A program made the translations under genes and the position numbers. This document shows, piece after piece, positions 56,823 to 63,905 of a stretch of 64,000 nt of DNA; within the stretch, counting starts at the first letter, position 1; each line of letters starts with the position of its first letter. The stretch is taken from positions 372,001 through 436,000 of the forward strand of contig NZ_FOEH01000002.1 of the NCBI RefSeq assembly GCF_900110695.1, given 5' to 3'. The notes beneath the pieces are model-generated. The model was not told the DNA's origin. It did not search any database and saw nothing but the letters and a program-made list of their open reading frames with translations. Origin of the DNA: Virgibacillus subterraneus. Lineage in GTDB: Bacteria > Bacillota > Bacilli > Bacillales > Amphibacillaceae.

Positions 56823-57400
56823 ATTTAATATGGGCATTTATGGCAATGATTGGAATTGTCTATGCTATGTTCAATGGTACAATGGAGGAGGTAAATAAAG
56901 CATTATTCGAAAGTGCGGATGATGCAGTAACGCTATCGATAGGATTAATTAGTATATTGGTATTTTGGCTGGGTATTATGAAAGTGGCCGAAAATGCAGG
57001 TATTTTACGAGTGCTTACTAAAATGTTTAGACCATTAGTAGTTAAATTATTCCCGGATATACCTAGAGATCACCCCGCGATGGGATATATACTATCTAAT
57101 TTCACAGCTAATATATTTGGGTTAGGTAATGCTGCAACACCGATGGGTATTAAAGCGATGCAGCAAATGAAGGAGTTAAGTGGGACAGACACTGCTTCTA
57201 GATCAATGATAACTTTTCTGGCGTTAAATACATCAAGTTTAACAATTATTCCAACGACAGTAATCGCTATAAGGATGCAATATAATTCTATATCTCCCAC
57301 TGAGATTGTTGGTACAACAATTATTGCAACATTAATCTCTTCATTAAGTGCGATAGTAATTGATCGGCTTTTTTACTATAGTAGTCTCAGGAGGAAGTGA
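56816..57400 (+). CDS. spmA: Spore maturation protein A
   Basis: Nucleoside-recognition (Gate) domain membrane protein needed for spore core dehydration. About five membrane segments, with the motif SNFTANIFGLGNAATPMGIKAM near residue 98. 194 residues. Its start is inside dacB and its end abuts spmB, so the three genes are coupled. Confidence 0.93.
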   Translation: MVNLIWAFMAMIGIVYAMFNGTMEEVNKALFESADDAVTLSIGLISILVFWLGIMKVAENAGILRVLTKMFRPLVVKLFPDIPRDHPAMGYILSNFTANIFGLGNAATPMGIKAMQQMKELSGTDTASRSMITFLALNTSSLTIIPTTVIAIRMQYNSISPTEIVGTTIIATLISSLSAIVIDRLFYYSSLRRK

Positions 57401-57402
57401 GT

Positions 57403-57933
57403 ATGGGTATTATTACATCTATCAGCACTTGGTTAATACCATGTTTCATCCTAATTGTACTTTCTGTAGCAACGTGGAAACGTGTTCCAACATATGAAAT
57501 GTTTGTCGAAGGGGGAAAAGATGGTGTCAAAATGGCATTTTCATTACTTCCTTTTCTAGTTGGAATGATTGTATCTATATCCATTTTACGTAGCTCTGGG
57601 GCGCTGGAGGCATTTATAAATTTAATATCACCAATCCTTGTAATGGTAGGAATACCACCAGAGATAATTCCTCTTGCGTTGGTTAGACCTATTTCCGGAA
57701 CAGCGGCCTTGGGAATGACTACAGAATTAATAGGTACTCATGGTCCAGACTCATTTATCGGTAGATTGGCTTCCACCATGCAAGGGAGTACAGATACTAC
57801 GCTATATATTTTAACGGTATATTTTGGGGCAGTTGGCATCAGGAGAATGGGGTATGCACTCAAAGTTGGACTATTAGCTGACTTAGTTGGTATAATAGCA
57901 TCTGTAATAGTTGTAACATTAATATTTGGCTAA
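57403..57933 (+). CDS. spmB: Spore maturation protein B
   Basis: Partner of SpmA with the same Gate-type fold; four or five membrane segments and the block RPISGTAALGMTTELIGTHGPDSF near residue 105. 176 residues. The in-frame GTG at 57397 is too close to AGGAGGAA; the ATG at 57403 has proper spacing. Last core-genome gene before the prophage. Confidence 0.93.
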   Translation: MGIITSISTWLIPCFILIVLSVATWKRVPTYEMFVEGGKDGVKMAFSLLPFLVGMIVSISILRSSGALEAFINLISPILVMVGIPPEIIPLALVRPISGTAALGMTTELIGTHGPDSFIGRLASTMQGSTDTTLYILTVYFGAVGIRRMGYALKVGLLADLVGIIASVIVVTLIFG

Positions 57934-57980
57934 ATCTTGAAAGTAGCGTTAACATATAGTTAACTTATGGCGATTGGAAT

Positions 57981-58019
57981 AATCCCGTCAACACTTGATT
58001 TGGTGGGATTTTTATTTTA
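57981..58019 (+). terminator. Terminator after spmB
   Basis: AATCCC / GGGATT outer arm with CAA/TTG pairs inside, followed by a T-rich tail. Confidence 0.55.
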
Positions 58020-58080
58020 TTAAATTCGTCTAAAAATGCCCTAATTTTTGTCGGTAATACACACATAATACACAAATAGT

Positions 58081-59109
58081 TTATATTAAATCAATCGCTT
58101 TTTTTAGTTCTTCGATGTTCTTATGAGTATATACTTTATCGGTAATACCTTGTGATGCGTGACCCATAATTTTCTGTATTGATATTTTATTAGCGCCTGC
58201 ATTATCCATCAAAGTAGCAAAAGTATGTCGGGAATCATGTGGCTTATGATTCATTTTTAATTTTTCCATTAGACTGATAAAATCGGGGCGAAATACATTG
58301 TAAGCAAGTTTGTTTCCTTTGCTATTTAAAAATAAATACTTCTTCTCTTGATTCATCCGTTTTCTGATAAGCGGCTGAATCTTTTTATTTATCGGTATAA
58401 CACGGTCTTTTCCTGCTTCTGTTTTCATCCCACCAATCATATACCTGTCATCAATGTGGATGTTTTTAATTTCAATCGCCAATAATTCGCTAGGACGTAG
58501 CCCCGTATAAATCATTATAAGAGCCATGTCAGCATTTTTGTAGTTATCTAGGCTATCCCACAGTTTTTTAATTTCAGCGTTGTCAAAAGGCTTCCTTGTG
58601 CTTTCATCTTCATTTTTACCCAACTCAATAAAACTTGCGTGGTTTTTATCGGTAATATCATTTTCGAGCGCAAATTTGTACAGTTGGTTAAATAGTGTTC
58701 TTGTTATCTTTTTCGTGCTATGTGACTTGTTCATATTATCGATAACAGCTTGCATGTGAGATTTTCGTATATCGATAAACGTCATCTTGTGCAGCGATTC
58801 AGATAAATTAAACGCTGACCTGTATCCTCTATTTATGGGCTTGTTTTTAAATTTTTCTTCACCCCATCGCTCGAATATTTCTTGAAATGTAATTTTTCTG
58901 GCATCAATATCATACGGATCCTTGTTATATTCAGCAAGCGCAATCATTGCCAGCTGTCTTGATTTGTAGTACCCGATATTATCATATAATTGTTTTACCT
59001 TCCCCGTTTTTTCATCGATTTCCCATCCTGCGGTCACTCGAACCGCAAATGGGTTTCTTCTTTTTCCGCTTAATTTATAAACAGAACCATATCCGTTTGG
59101 GTTTTTCAT
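58081..59109 (-). CDS. Prophage integrase (tyrosine recombinase)
   Basis: 342 residues. N-terminal arm-binding AP2-like domain (GYGSVYKLSGKRRNPFAVRVT), SAM-like core-binding domain (about 65-155) and catalytic domain with Arg in YTGLRPSELLA near 204, Lys region, His-x-x-Arg in HDSRHTFATLMD near 290 and Tyr in GHASQGITDKVYTHK near 325. It marks the left end of the prophage and faces spmB. The attachment site should lie between 57934 and 58080, where AATACACA occurs twice (near 58052-58075). Confidence 0.93.
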   Translation of the reverse strand: MKNPNGYGSVYKLSGKRRNPFAVRVTAGWEIDEKTGKVKQLYDNIGYYKSRQLAMIALAEYNKDPYDIDARKITFQEIFERWGEEKFKNKPINRGYRSAFNLSESLHKMTFIDIRKSHMQAVIDNMNKSHSTKKITRTLFNQLYKFALENDITDKNHASFIELGKNEDESTRKPFDNAEIKKLWDSLDNYKNADMALIMIYTGLRPSELLAIEIKNIHIDDRYMIGGMKTEAGKDRVIPINKKIQPLIRKRMNQEKKYLFLNSKGNKLAYNVFRPDFISLMEKLKMNHKPHDSRHTFATLMDNAGANKISIQKIMGHASQGITDKVYTHKNIEELKKAIDLI

Positions 59110-59120
59110 TACTTATCACC

Positions 59121-59582
59121 TTATTCTAATGTTTCATACACTGCTAGCGGTTCTAAATACAGGATATGATTTTTGTCTACTTTTACAGCTTTACCGTACT
59201 TTTCACGGTAATGTTCTAAGCACTCTTCCAGGAATGTTTCCGTAACATTTAGGTTCTCTGCAATTTCAAATCGTGACTTGCAGCCGTGTATAAAGCATTT
59301 CAGTAAACTGTTAAGCGGTATCAATTTTCTGAAAGCCCAATTACGCGCTAATTTTTCTTGTTTTACATTTGATAACTTCGTTAAATCAAGAATGTCTCCT
59401 ACTGTTGTGTGATGATGGCCAATTTCCTCAGCCAGTACACAAGCTTTCTCTATTGTTGTTTCGATTTCTTTGTTGATAAAAATTACATCATCGCCATACA
59501 GTCCTTTAATACGCTTTTTCATTCTCTTCTCCAGTACCTCTATGTTTAGTGATGTCGCTTCAGACTGTAGCCGTTCATACAT
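59121..59582 (-). CDS. ImmA/IrrE-like phage protein
   Basis: 153 residues with LAEEIGHHHTTVGDILDLT near residue 50, the phage ImmA form of the zinc protease motif in which the first His of HExxH is not present. ImmA proteases cleave the CI-like repressor in ICEBs1-type elements. It sits directly downstream of the repressor gene on the same strand, the standard arrangement. Whether this variant motif is catalytic is unknown. Confidence 0.8.
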   Translation of the reverse strand: MYERLQSEATSLNIEVLEKRMKKRIKGLYGDDVIFINKEIETTIEKACVLAEEIGHHHTTVGDILDLTKLSNVKQEKLARNWAFRKLIPLNSLLKCFIHGCKSRFEIAENLNVTETFLEECLEHYREKYGKAVKVDKNHILYLEPLAVYETLE

Positions 59583-59595
59583 TTGATCGCCCCTT

Positions 59596-59907
59596 TTAGT
59601 TATTGCGTTTTGATCTTATGTACTTTTTAAACTCTTCTATCTCTTCGAGTTCCTCTTCTGTCCAATCTCCTTCGCCGTGGTGAGCTGCAACTGCTTCGAT
59701 GTAATCCAGTCCACCATCTTCAATCAGCTGACTTTTCTTAAGGTTAAAATGATCTGCAATCCGCTGGATAGCTCCCATGCGTGGGTCTTTTTCTCCTTTC
59801 TCCCAGGTTGAAACCGCTTTATTAGAAACCCCTGCTATATCCGCAAGGTCCTGCTGTGTTAAATCGTACTTTTCCCTTAACAATTTTAAATTTTCACTTG
59901 TTCCCAT
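59596..59907 (-). CDS. CI-like phage repressor (HTH-XRE)
   Basis: 103 residues. Helix-turn-helix in residues 6-60 (LTQQDLADIAGVSNKAVSTWEKGEKDPR) and an acidic C-terminus (EGDWTEEELEEIEEFKKY) typical of Bacillus prophage repressors, where it is the ImmA target or oligomerisation region. The ATG follows AAAGGAGATAG. Transcribed from a promoter flanked by TCTAC-type operators. Confidence 0.88.
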   Translation of the reverse strand: MGTSENLKLLREKYDLTQQDLADIAGVSNKAVSTWEKGEKDPRMGAIQRIADHFNLKKSQLIEDGGLDYIEAVAAHHGEGDWTEEELEEIEEFKKYIRSKRNN

Positions 59908-59930
59908 GACTATCTCCTTTTGAATTAAAT

Positions 59931-59945
59931 TCTATTATAAGTAGA
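59931..59945. promoter_or_regulatory. Prophage operator O1
   Basis: TCTATTATAAGTAGA, palindrome with arms TCTA/TAGA and the CTA-TAG core of the set. Adjacent to the -10 of the repressor promoter, suited to autorepression. Confidence 0.6.
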
Positions 59946-59973
59946 GTATATTCCATATGTCGAAAAATTTCAA
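59945..59973 (-). promoter_or_regulatory. Repressor promoter (minus strand)
   Basis: On the minus strand TTGAAA (59973-59968), 17 bases, TATACT (59950-59945). It lies 38 bases upstream of the repressor start and between operators O1 and O2. Confidence 0.7.
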
Positions 59974-59980
59974 CATAAAA

Positions 59981-59995
59981 GTAGAATTTTTCTAC
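59981..59995. promoter_or_regulatory. Prophage operator O2
   Basis: GTAGAATTTTTCTAC, perfect six-base arms around TTT. It lies between the two divergent promoters. Confidence 0.6.
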
Positions 59996-60005
59996 CGTTT
60001 TGTAG

Positions 60006-60034
60006 TTGACATTCTACTTTTAGTAGATTATTAT
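60006..60034 (+). promoter_or_regulatory. Early lytic promoter with operator O3
   Basis: TTGACA (60006-60011), 17 bases, TATTAT (60029-60034). The spacer holds TCTACTTTTAGTAGA (60013-60027), a palindrome where a bound repressor would block RNA polymerase. Confidence 0.8.
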
Positions 60035-60065
60035 TAACTCACAAGCAAACAAGGAGGTGCCGTTT

Positions 60066-60296
60066 TTGGAGCTAACATTAAAACAAGCCCGACAATTTAG
60101 TGATTTAAGTCAAGCTGAAATCGCTGGAATGTTGGGCGTTCACCGACAGACATACATGAAATGGGAAAGAAATCCTGACGAAATGCCGTTGGGTAAGGCA
60201 AAAGAGTTTTCCATCTTTACAAAAACTCCGCTAGACAATATTTTTTTTATACCCAGTTCTACTTTTAGTAGAGTTAAGGAGGGCGAAATCCGATGA
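60066..60296 (+). CDS. Cro-like phage regulator (HTH)
   Basis: 76 residues. Helix-turn-helix LSQAEIAGMLGVHRQTYMKWERNP near residue 14. The GTG at 60057 is in frame but touches AAGGAGG; the TTG at 60066 has nine bases of spacing. First gene of the rightward early operon. The second copy of the exact operator TCTACTTTTAGTAGA lies inside its 3' end. Confidence 0.82.
   Translation: MELTLKQARQFSDLSQAEIAGMLGVHRQTYMKWERNPDEMPLGKAKEFSIFTKTPLDNIFFIPSSTFSRVKEGEIR
60258..60272. promoter_or_regulatory. Prophage operator O4 inside the cro-like gene
   Basis: TCTACTTTTAGTAGA, identical to O3 over all 15 bases, 245 bases downstream and 21 bases before the next gene's start codon. Could act as a distant operator for looping or as a roadblock. 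Confidence 0.6.
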
Positions 60297-60475
60297 GTGA
60301 AAACATAAAGGTATCCGATGCTGCAAAGATGATCGGTAAATCTGAACAGTTTGTCCGGGTTGGATTACAACAAAAAATATTGCCTTTTGGTACGGCTGTT
60401 CAGCTATCTTCTAAGTGGACTTACCACATTTCACCTAAATTATTAAATGACTATGTAGGAGGTGAGCTGAAGTGA
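60293..60475 (+). CDS. Small phage DNA-binding protein (excisionase-like)
   Basis: 60 residues. VSDAAKMIGKSEQFVRVGLQQKILPFG looks like the MerR/Xis-type winged helix in small phage DNA-binding proteins. The ATG overlaps the previous stop by four bases (ATGA). Excisionase is possible; only the fold is inferred. Confidence 0.7.
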   Translation: MSENIKVSDAAKMIGKSEQFVRVGLQQKILPFGTAVQLSSKWTYHISPKLLNDYVGGELK

Positions 60476-60693
60476 AAACCGAAATGCTACAACGATTTGA
60501 GAAACAATTTGTTGAAGTGATGGAAGGCAGGGAGCCAGTCAGAAGTAAACGATTAACAAACTTGATGGCTAGAATGGAAAAGGCTTTACATATTCCGATG
60601 ATTCGCAGGGATGATTACCTGCAGCAGAATAAAGAAGTTATGGATCTGTATGTGAAGGTTAGCTTGGCTAGAAATTTGGAAGGGGTGAGGTAA
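60472..60693 (+). CDS. Small phage protein, unknown function
   Basis: 73 residues, basic and mostly helical, no recognised domain. GTG start overlaps the previous stop; AGGAGGTGAGC lies just upstream. Part of the early operon. Confidence 0.7.
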   Translation: MKTEMLQRFEKQFVEVMEGREPVRSKRLTNLMARMEKALHIPMIRRDDYLQQNKEVMDLYVKVSLARNLEGVR

Positions 60694-60694
60694 G

Positions 60695-60934
60695 GTGAAT
60701 AAATGTACTTATTGCAGTAGGGAGTCAGACTCACACAATTTTAAAATTGTTGAAGGTTATCACATTCTTGAGTGCTGTACAGATTGTGAAGACGAGATAA
60801 AGGAGGGGTGGATAGTGGATAAAAAAGAATCCTCTGCGTCAACAAAGGATTCTAAAACAATAAATCAAATACGAATTAAAAATGGATTGCAACCAATTCC
60901 GAATGGTGATATTCCCCTAAAAGAGATGGATTAG
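60695..60934 (+). CDS. Small zinc-finger-like phage protein
   Basis: 79 residues with CTYCSRES and ECCTDCEDE, two Cys pairs 24 residues apart that could bind one zinc. The C-terminal part is polar (KESSASTKDSK). GTG start after GGAAGGGGTGAGG. Function unknown. Confidence 0.65.
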   Translation: MNKCTYCSRESDSHNFKIVEGYHILECCTDCEDEIKEGWIVDKKESSASTKDSKTINQIRIKNGLQPIPNGDIPLKEMD

Positions 60935-61246
60935 ATAATTAGAAATTTCACGATCGGCTTTATCTGCATCTTCCAATTTTATTTGGCCTTCAAGTTTTAA
61001 AGATAATGCATCTTTAATTTCTGGGAGAAGCTTTATTAAGTATTCATGAGAAAAAGAAGGGTCTTTATTTAATTTAAGGTAGTGAGCAAGTTCTAATGAG
61101 TTAATGATATTGAATTTAGAACCAAGGAACATTACGTTATATCTATTTATTAATTCCTTGTATTCAGAATCAGTGTTCACACCAATTGGAGCAGATTTTA
61201 ACTCTTGTAAAGTTTCGATTACAATGTTTGCTTTAATTTTATCCAA
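60917..61246 (-). CDS. Hypothetical phage protein on the opposite strand
   Basis: 109 residues, helical, no recognised domain. The TTG start follows GAGGAGGTGATAATT with eight bases; a GTG at 61255 overlaps that site. It runs against the early operon and its end overlaps the previous gene's end by 18 bases. Being under separate control, it may be expressed in the lysogen. Confidence 0.65.
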   Translation of the reverse strand: MDKIKANIVIETLQELKSAPIGVNTDSEYKELINRYNVMFLGSKFNIINSLELAHYLKLNKDPSFSHEYLIKLLPEIKDALSLKLEGQIKLEDADKADREISNYLIHLF

Positions 61247-61296
61247 AATTATCACCTCCTCATAGGGAGATTATAACAAAGAAAGGGGTGAGGTAA

Positions 61297-61488
61297 ATGA
61301 CTGAAGAAGAACGCGATTCACTGTTTGAGCAAATGAGGGAACTTCCTGAAGATAATAAAACAAGTATATTGAGTAGGTTGTTTGGCCTTGCTGAAGCTCG
61401 TAATAAATACAGTAATGAAAATATTCATCCTGAAGAAATATTTAAAAGAATTCAGGAGCAAGTGGATATGGAGGCTGAAACTAAATGA
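61297..61488 (+). CDS. Small phage protein, unknown function
   Basis: 63 residues, acidic and helical, no recognised domain. ATG after AAAGGGGTGAGG; its end overlaps the antirepressor start by four bases. Confidence 0.65.
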   Translation: MTEEERDSLFEQMRELPEDNKTSILSRLFGLAEARNKYSNENIHPEEIFKRIQEQVDMEAETK

Positions 61489-62249
61489 ATCAACTTACAA
61501 AAATGTTTGATGGATTCAAACTAAGAATGATCCAAGAAAGTGAACAACCTTTATTTTTACTTAACGATGCTTGCGAAATCTTAAATGTAAACCCAAGAGT
61601 TGTTAAGCAACGACTTGATAAGGATGTATGTTCAACATACCCCCTTGAAACAGTTGGTGGAACACAAGATGCAACATTCGTTAATGAAGATGGACTATAT
61701 GATGTCATTCTGGATAGTCGGAAATCAGAAGCTAAACGGTTCAGAAAATGGATAACCTCAGAAGTATTACCTTCTATACGAAAAACAGGTGGTTATGTGG
61801 CCGACGATGATATGTTCATCAACACATATCTACCGCAAGCAGATGAACAGACAAAATCAATGTTCAGGACCACATTAAAAACAATGAAGGCACAAAATGA
61901 ACAATTAGCCACCATGAAACCAAAGGCATTATTTGCAGATGCTGTAGAAACTTCCAAGTCATCCGTTCTAATCGGGGAACTTTCAAAAATACTTAGACAA
62001 AATGGCATAGATATAGGGCAGAACAGGTTGTTTGGCTGGTTACGTGATAACGGTTACTTAATCCGTAAACGCAGTGAATCTTACAATCTACCGACACAAA
62101 AGAGTATGGATATGGGGCTTTTTGAAATAAAGAAGCGATCAATTAATAATCCAGATGGTTCTATACGTACAACCAGAACAACAAAAGTAACCGGAAAAGG
62201 GCAGATTTACTTTGTTAATAAGTTTCTGGAAGGAGCGGCTGTTCAATGA
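61485..62249 (+). CDS. Phage antirepressor (BRO-N and ANT/KilAC domains)
   Basis: 254 residues. BRO-N domain at residues 8-105 (FLLNDACEILNVNP, EDGLYDVILDSRKSEAKRFRKWITSEVLPSIRKTGGY), then a KilAC/ANT domain (about 150-250; LSKILRQNGIDIGQNRLFGWLRDNGYLI). Such proteins relieve CI-like repression or act in phage DNA metabolism. Complete and uninterrupted. Confidence 0.88.
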   Translation: MNQLTKMFDGFKLRMIQESEQPLFLLNDACEILNVNPRVVKQRLDKDVCSTYPLETVGGTQDATFVNEDGLYDVILDSRKSEAKRFRKWITSEVLPSIRKTGGYVADDDMFINTYLPQADEQTKSMFRTTLKTMKAQNEQLATMKPKALFADAVETSKSSVLIGELSKILRQNGIDIGQNRLFGWLRDNGYLIRKRSESYNLPTQKSMDMGLFEIKKRSINNPDGSIRTTRTTKVTGKGQIYFVNKFLEGAAVQ

Positions 62250-62515
62250 TTTTCTTGGAGCAGGATTGGAAGAAAGTTGATGAAGAAAACAGGACTTTTG
62301 AAACATGTGTAAATAAAGCAAATGAACGCTTTGACCGTGGTGAATATGAAGAAGCTCAGCTGTACTTAAATAATGCAACGCGAGCATTAACAGAATTGAA
62401 TCGTATGATGCTATCTAAAGAACAACATGATCAAAAGTGGTTTGTAACCAAGCAGATTGAATCACAACAACATGCGGACAAGCTGTTCTGTGAATTGAGG
62501 TCCAGATATGAGTGA
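62246..62515 (+). CDS. Small helical phage protein, unknown function
   Basis: 89 residues, charged, with a possible coiled coil (residues 12-75) and no recognised domain. Start overlaps the antirepressor stop (ATGA), and GGAAGGAGC lies upstream. Confidence 0.65.
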   Translation: MIFLEQDWKKVDEENRTFETCVNKANERFDRGEYEEAQLYLNNATRALTELNRMMLSKEQHDQKWFVTKQIESQQHADKLFCELRSRYE

Positions 62516-62594
62516 ACGATTCCATGTAATCAAAATATATGTAGCTGCGGTTATTGGTTTTGGTTTTCTGGAATGGACATTATGCACATTTTGA
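62508..62594 (+). CDS. Tiny phage membrane peptide (28 residues)
   Basis: MSERFHVIKIYVAAVIGFGF and eight more residues: one hydrophobic helix. The ATG overlaps the previous stop. Short frames like this are common in Bacillus phage early operons; expression is unproven. Confidence 0.45.
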   Translation: MSERFHVIKIYVAAVIGFGFLEWTLCTF

Positions 62595-62609
62595 AGGAGG
62601 TGAAAGAGG

Positions 62610-62693
62610 TTGAAAGATTACACGTTAAAGGAAAACCTATTCAGTTTAGTGGGAGCTTTAATTGTCGTATCTATCATTCTAGTAATGATATAA
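62610..62693 (+). CDS. Tiny phage membrane peptide (27 residues)
   Basis: TTG start ten bases after AAGGAGGTG; polar head KDYTLKENLF and a membrane helix SLVGALIVVSIILVMI. A 60-codon frame at 62573-62755 overlaps it in another phase, but that one has less protein-like composition. Confidence 0.5.
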   Translation: MKDYTLKENLFSLVGALIVVSIILVMI

Positions 62694-62816
62694 AAACAGA
62701 CCCATGCAGCAACATGGATCCTAAGAAAAATAAACATAGTCCTAGTTTATCTTAAATAAACGAATATGGCAATTAGCTACGGTGTAGAACCAAAATGCGA
62801 AGTAAGGAGGGATGAT

Positions 62817-63584
62817 GTGAAACCAGAATTATTCATACCAGAAGAAATCGAACAATTAATTACAGATGGAGCTATATTCTATGTATCTCATTCTGGAGGG
62901 AAAGATTCGCAGGCAATGTATTCCTTAGTTAGAAAAGTTGTGCCTGATGAACAGATAGTAGTTGTACATGCTGATTTAGGAAAAGTCGAATGGGAAGGTG
63001 TTCAACAGCACATCAAACAAAATACAGACCACCAGGTAAATGTTGTTAGAGCAAAGAAAACTTTTCTTGAAATGGTTGAGAAAAGAGAGATGTGGCCAAG
63101 CGCAGCATATAGACAATGTACCAGTGATTTAAAGCGTGGACCAATATCCAAGTTTATACGAAATGATTTAAAGAAGCGCGGGGCTATTATTGCGATTAAT
63201 TGCATGGGACTGCGAGCACAGGAATCATCTGCCAGGGCTAAGAAAAAGCCTTTTACCTATAACAAAATGCAGAGCTGCAATAACAGGGTTACCCGTCACG
63301 TATATGACTGGCTACCAATCTTTCATTTTAAAACGGATGAAGTATTTACAGCCATTCAAGAATCTGGAGAAAAACCTTTCTGGGCTTATGAGAAGAACGA
63401 AAGATTAAGCTGCGTATTTTGCATTATGGGTTGTGTAAATGATCTAAGACATGGAGCAGAACAACGTCCAGACTTATATAAGGAATACGTGGAGCTTGAG
63501 AAGAAAATCGGTCACACCATGTTCATGAATGGGAAAGAACCTATCTCTTTAGAGGAACATGTAGGGATTAAAGTTAATTCGTAG
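62817..63584 (+). CDS. Phage PAPS-reductase-family protein
   Basis: 255 residues of the adenine-nucleotide alpha-hydrolase (PP-loop) fold. ATP motif SHSGGKDSQAMYS near residue 25, VVHADLGKVEWEG near 55, RQCTSDLKRGPISKFIR near 101 and a Cys-rich C-terminal segment CVFCIMGCVND near 200. The sulfate-reduction role is unlikely in a phage; relatives include DndC-type DNA-modification enzymes and phage proteins of unknown function. GTG start at 62817 after AAGGAGGG; the ATG at 62766 has no ribosome site. Confidence 0.8.
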   Translation: MKPELFIPEEIEQLITDGAIFYVSHSGGKDSQAMYSLVRKVVPDEQIVVVHADLGKVEWEGVQQHIKQNTDHQVNVVRAKKTFLEMVEKREMWPSAAYRQCTSDLKRGPISKFIRNDLKKRGAIIAINCMGLRAQESSARAKKKPFTYNKMQSCNNRVTRHVYDWLPIFHFKTDEVFTAIQESGEKPFWAYEKNERLSCVFCIMGCVNDLRHGAEQRPDLYKEYVELEKKIGHTMFMNGKEPISLEEHVGIKVNS

Positions 63585-63617
63585 TTCGACCATATACCGT
63601 CATAAGGAGCGATTCAA

Positions 63618-63731
63618 ATGACGTATCTCATGTGTAGAATCTGTGGCATCTATGCCGATGATGGTGGTTTCCTAAAGAATCACTTCATTTGTCATACATG
63701 CCTGGATCAACAGGATAAACCAAAACAATGA
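63618..63731 (+). CDS. Small phage zinc-ribbon protein
   Basis: 37 residues with CRIC and CHTC pairs separated by 21 residues, a zinc-ribbon layout. ATG after AAGGAGCG. Stop overlaps the next start. Confidence 0.65.
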   Translation: MTYLMCRICGIYADDGGFLKNHFICHTCLDQQDKPKQ

Positions 63732-63904
63732 TGAATAAACATAATGTCCTGTTGCCTAAATGGATTTTTGAAAAATCCAACAACGAAAAAGAGGTACAAG
63801 CTCTTGTATTAGATTATATGCAGCGGTATCCAGAATATAACCTAATTTCTATAAATAATGGTTTTGCCATATGTGAAAGTATTCAGCAAAAGCGAGGTGA
63901 ATGA
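63728..63904 (+). CDS. Small phage protein, unknown function
   Basis: 58 residues beginning MMNKHNVLLPKWIFEKSNNE. Start overlaps the zinc-ribbon stop by four bases. No recognised domain. Confidence 0.55.
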   Translation: MMNKHNVLLPKWIFEKSNNEKEVQALVLDYMQRYPEYNLISINNGFAICESIQQKRGE

Positions 63905-63905
63905 A

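Noticed and set aside
62573-62755. 60-codon frame in the prophage
   Set aside because: The overlapping TTG frame at 62610-62693 has a better ribosome site and a clear membrane helix; this one has no ribosome site before its ATG.
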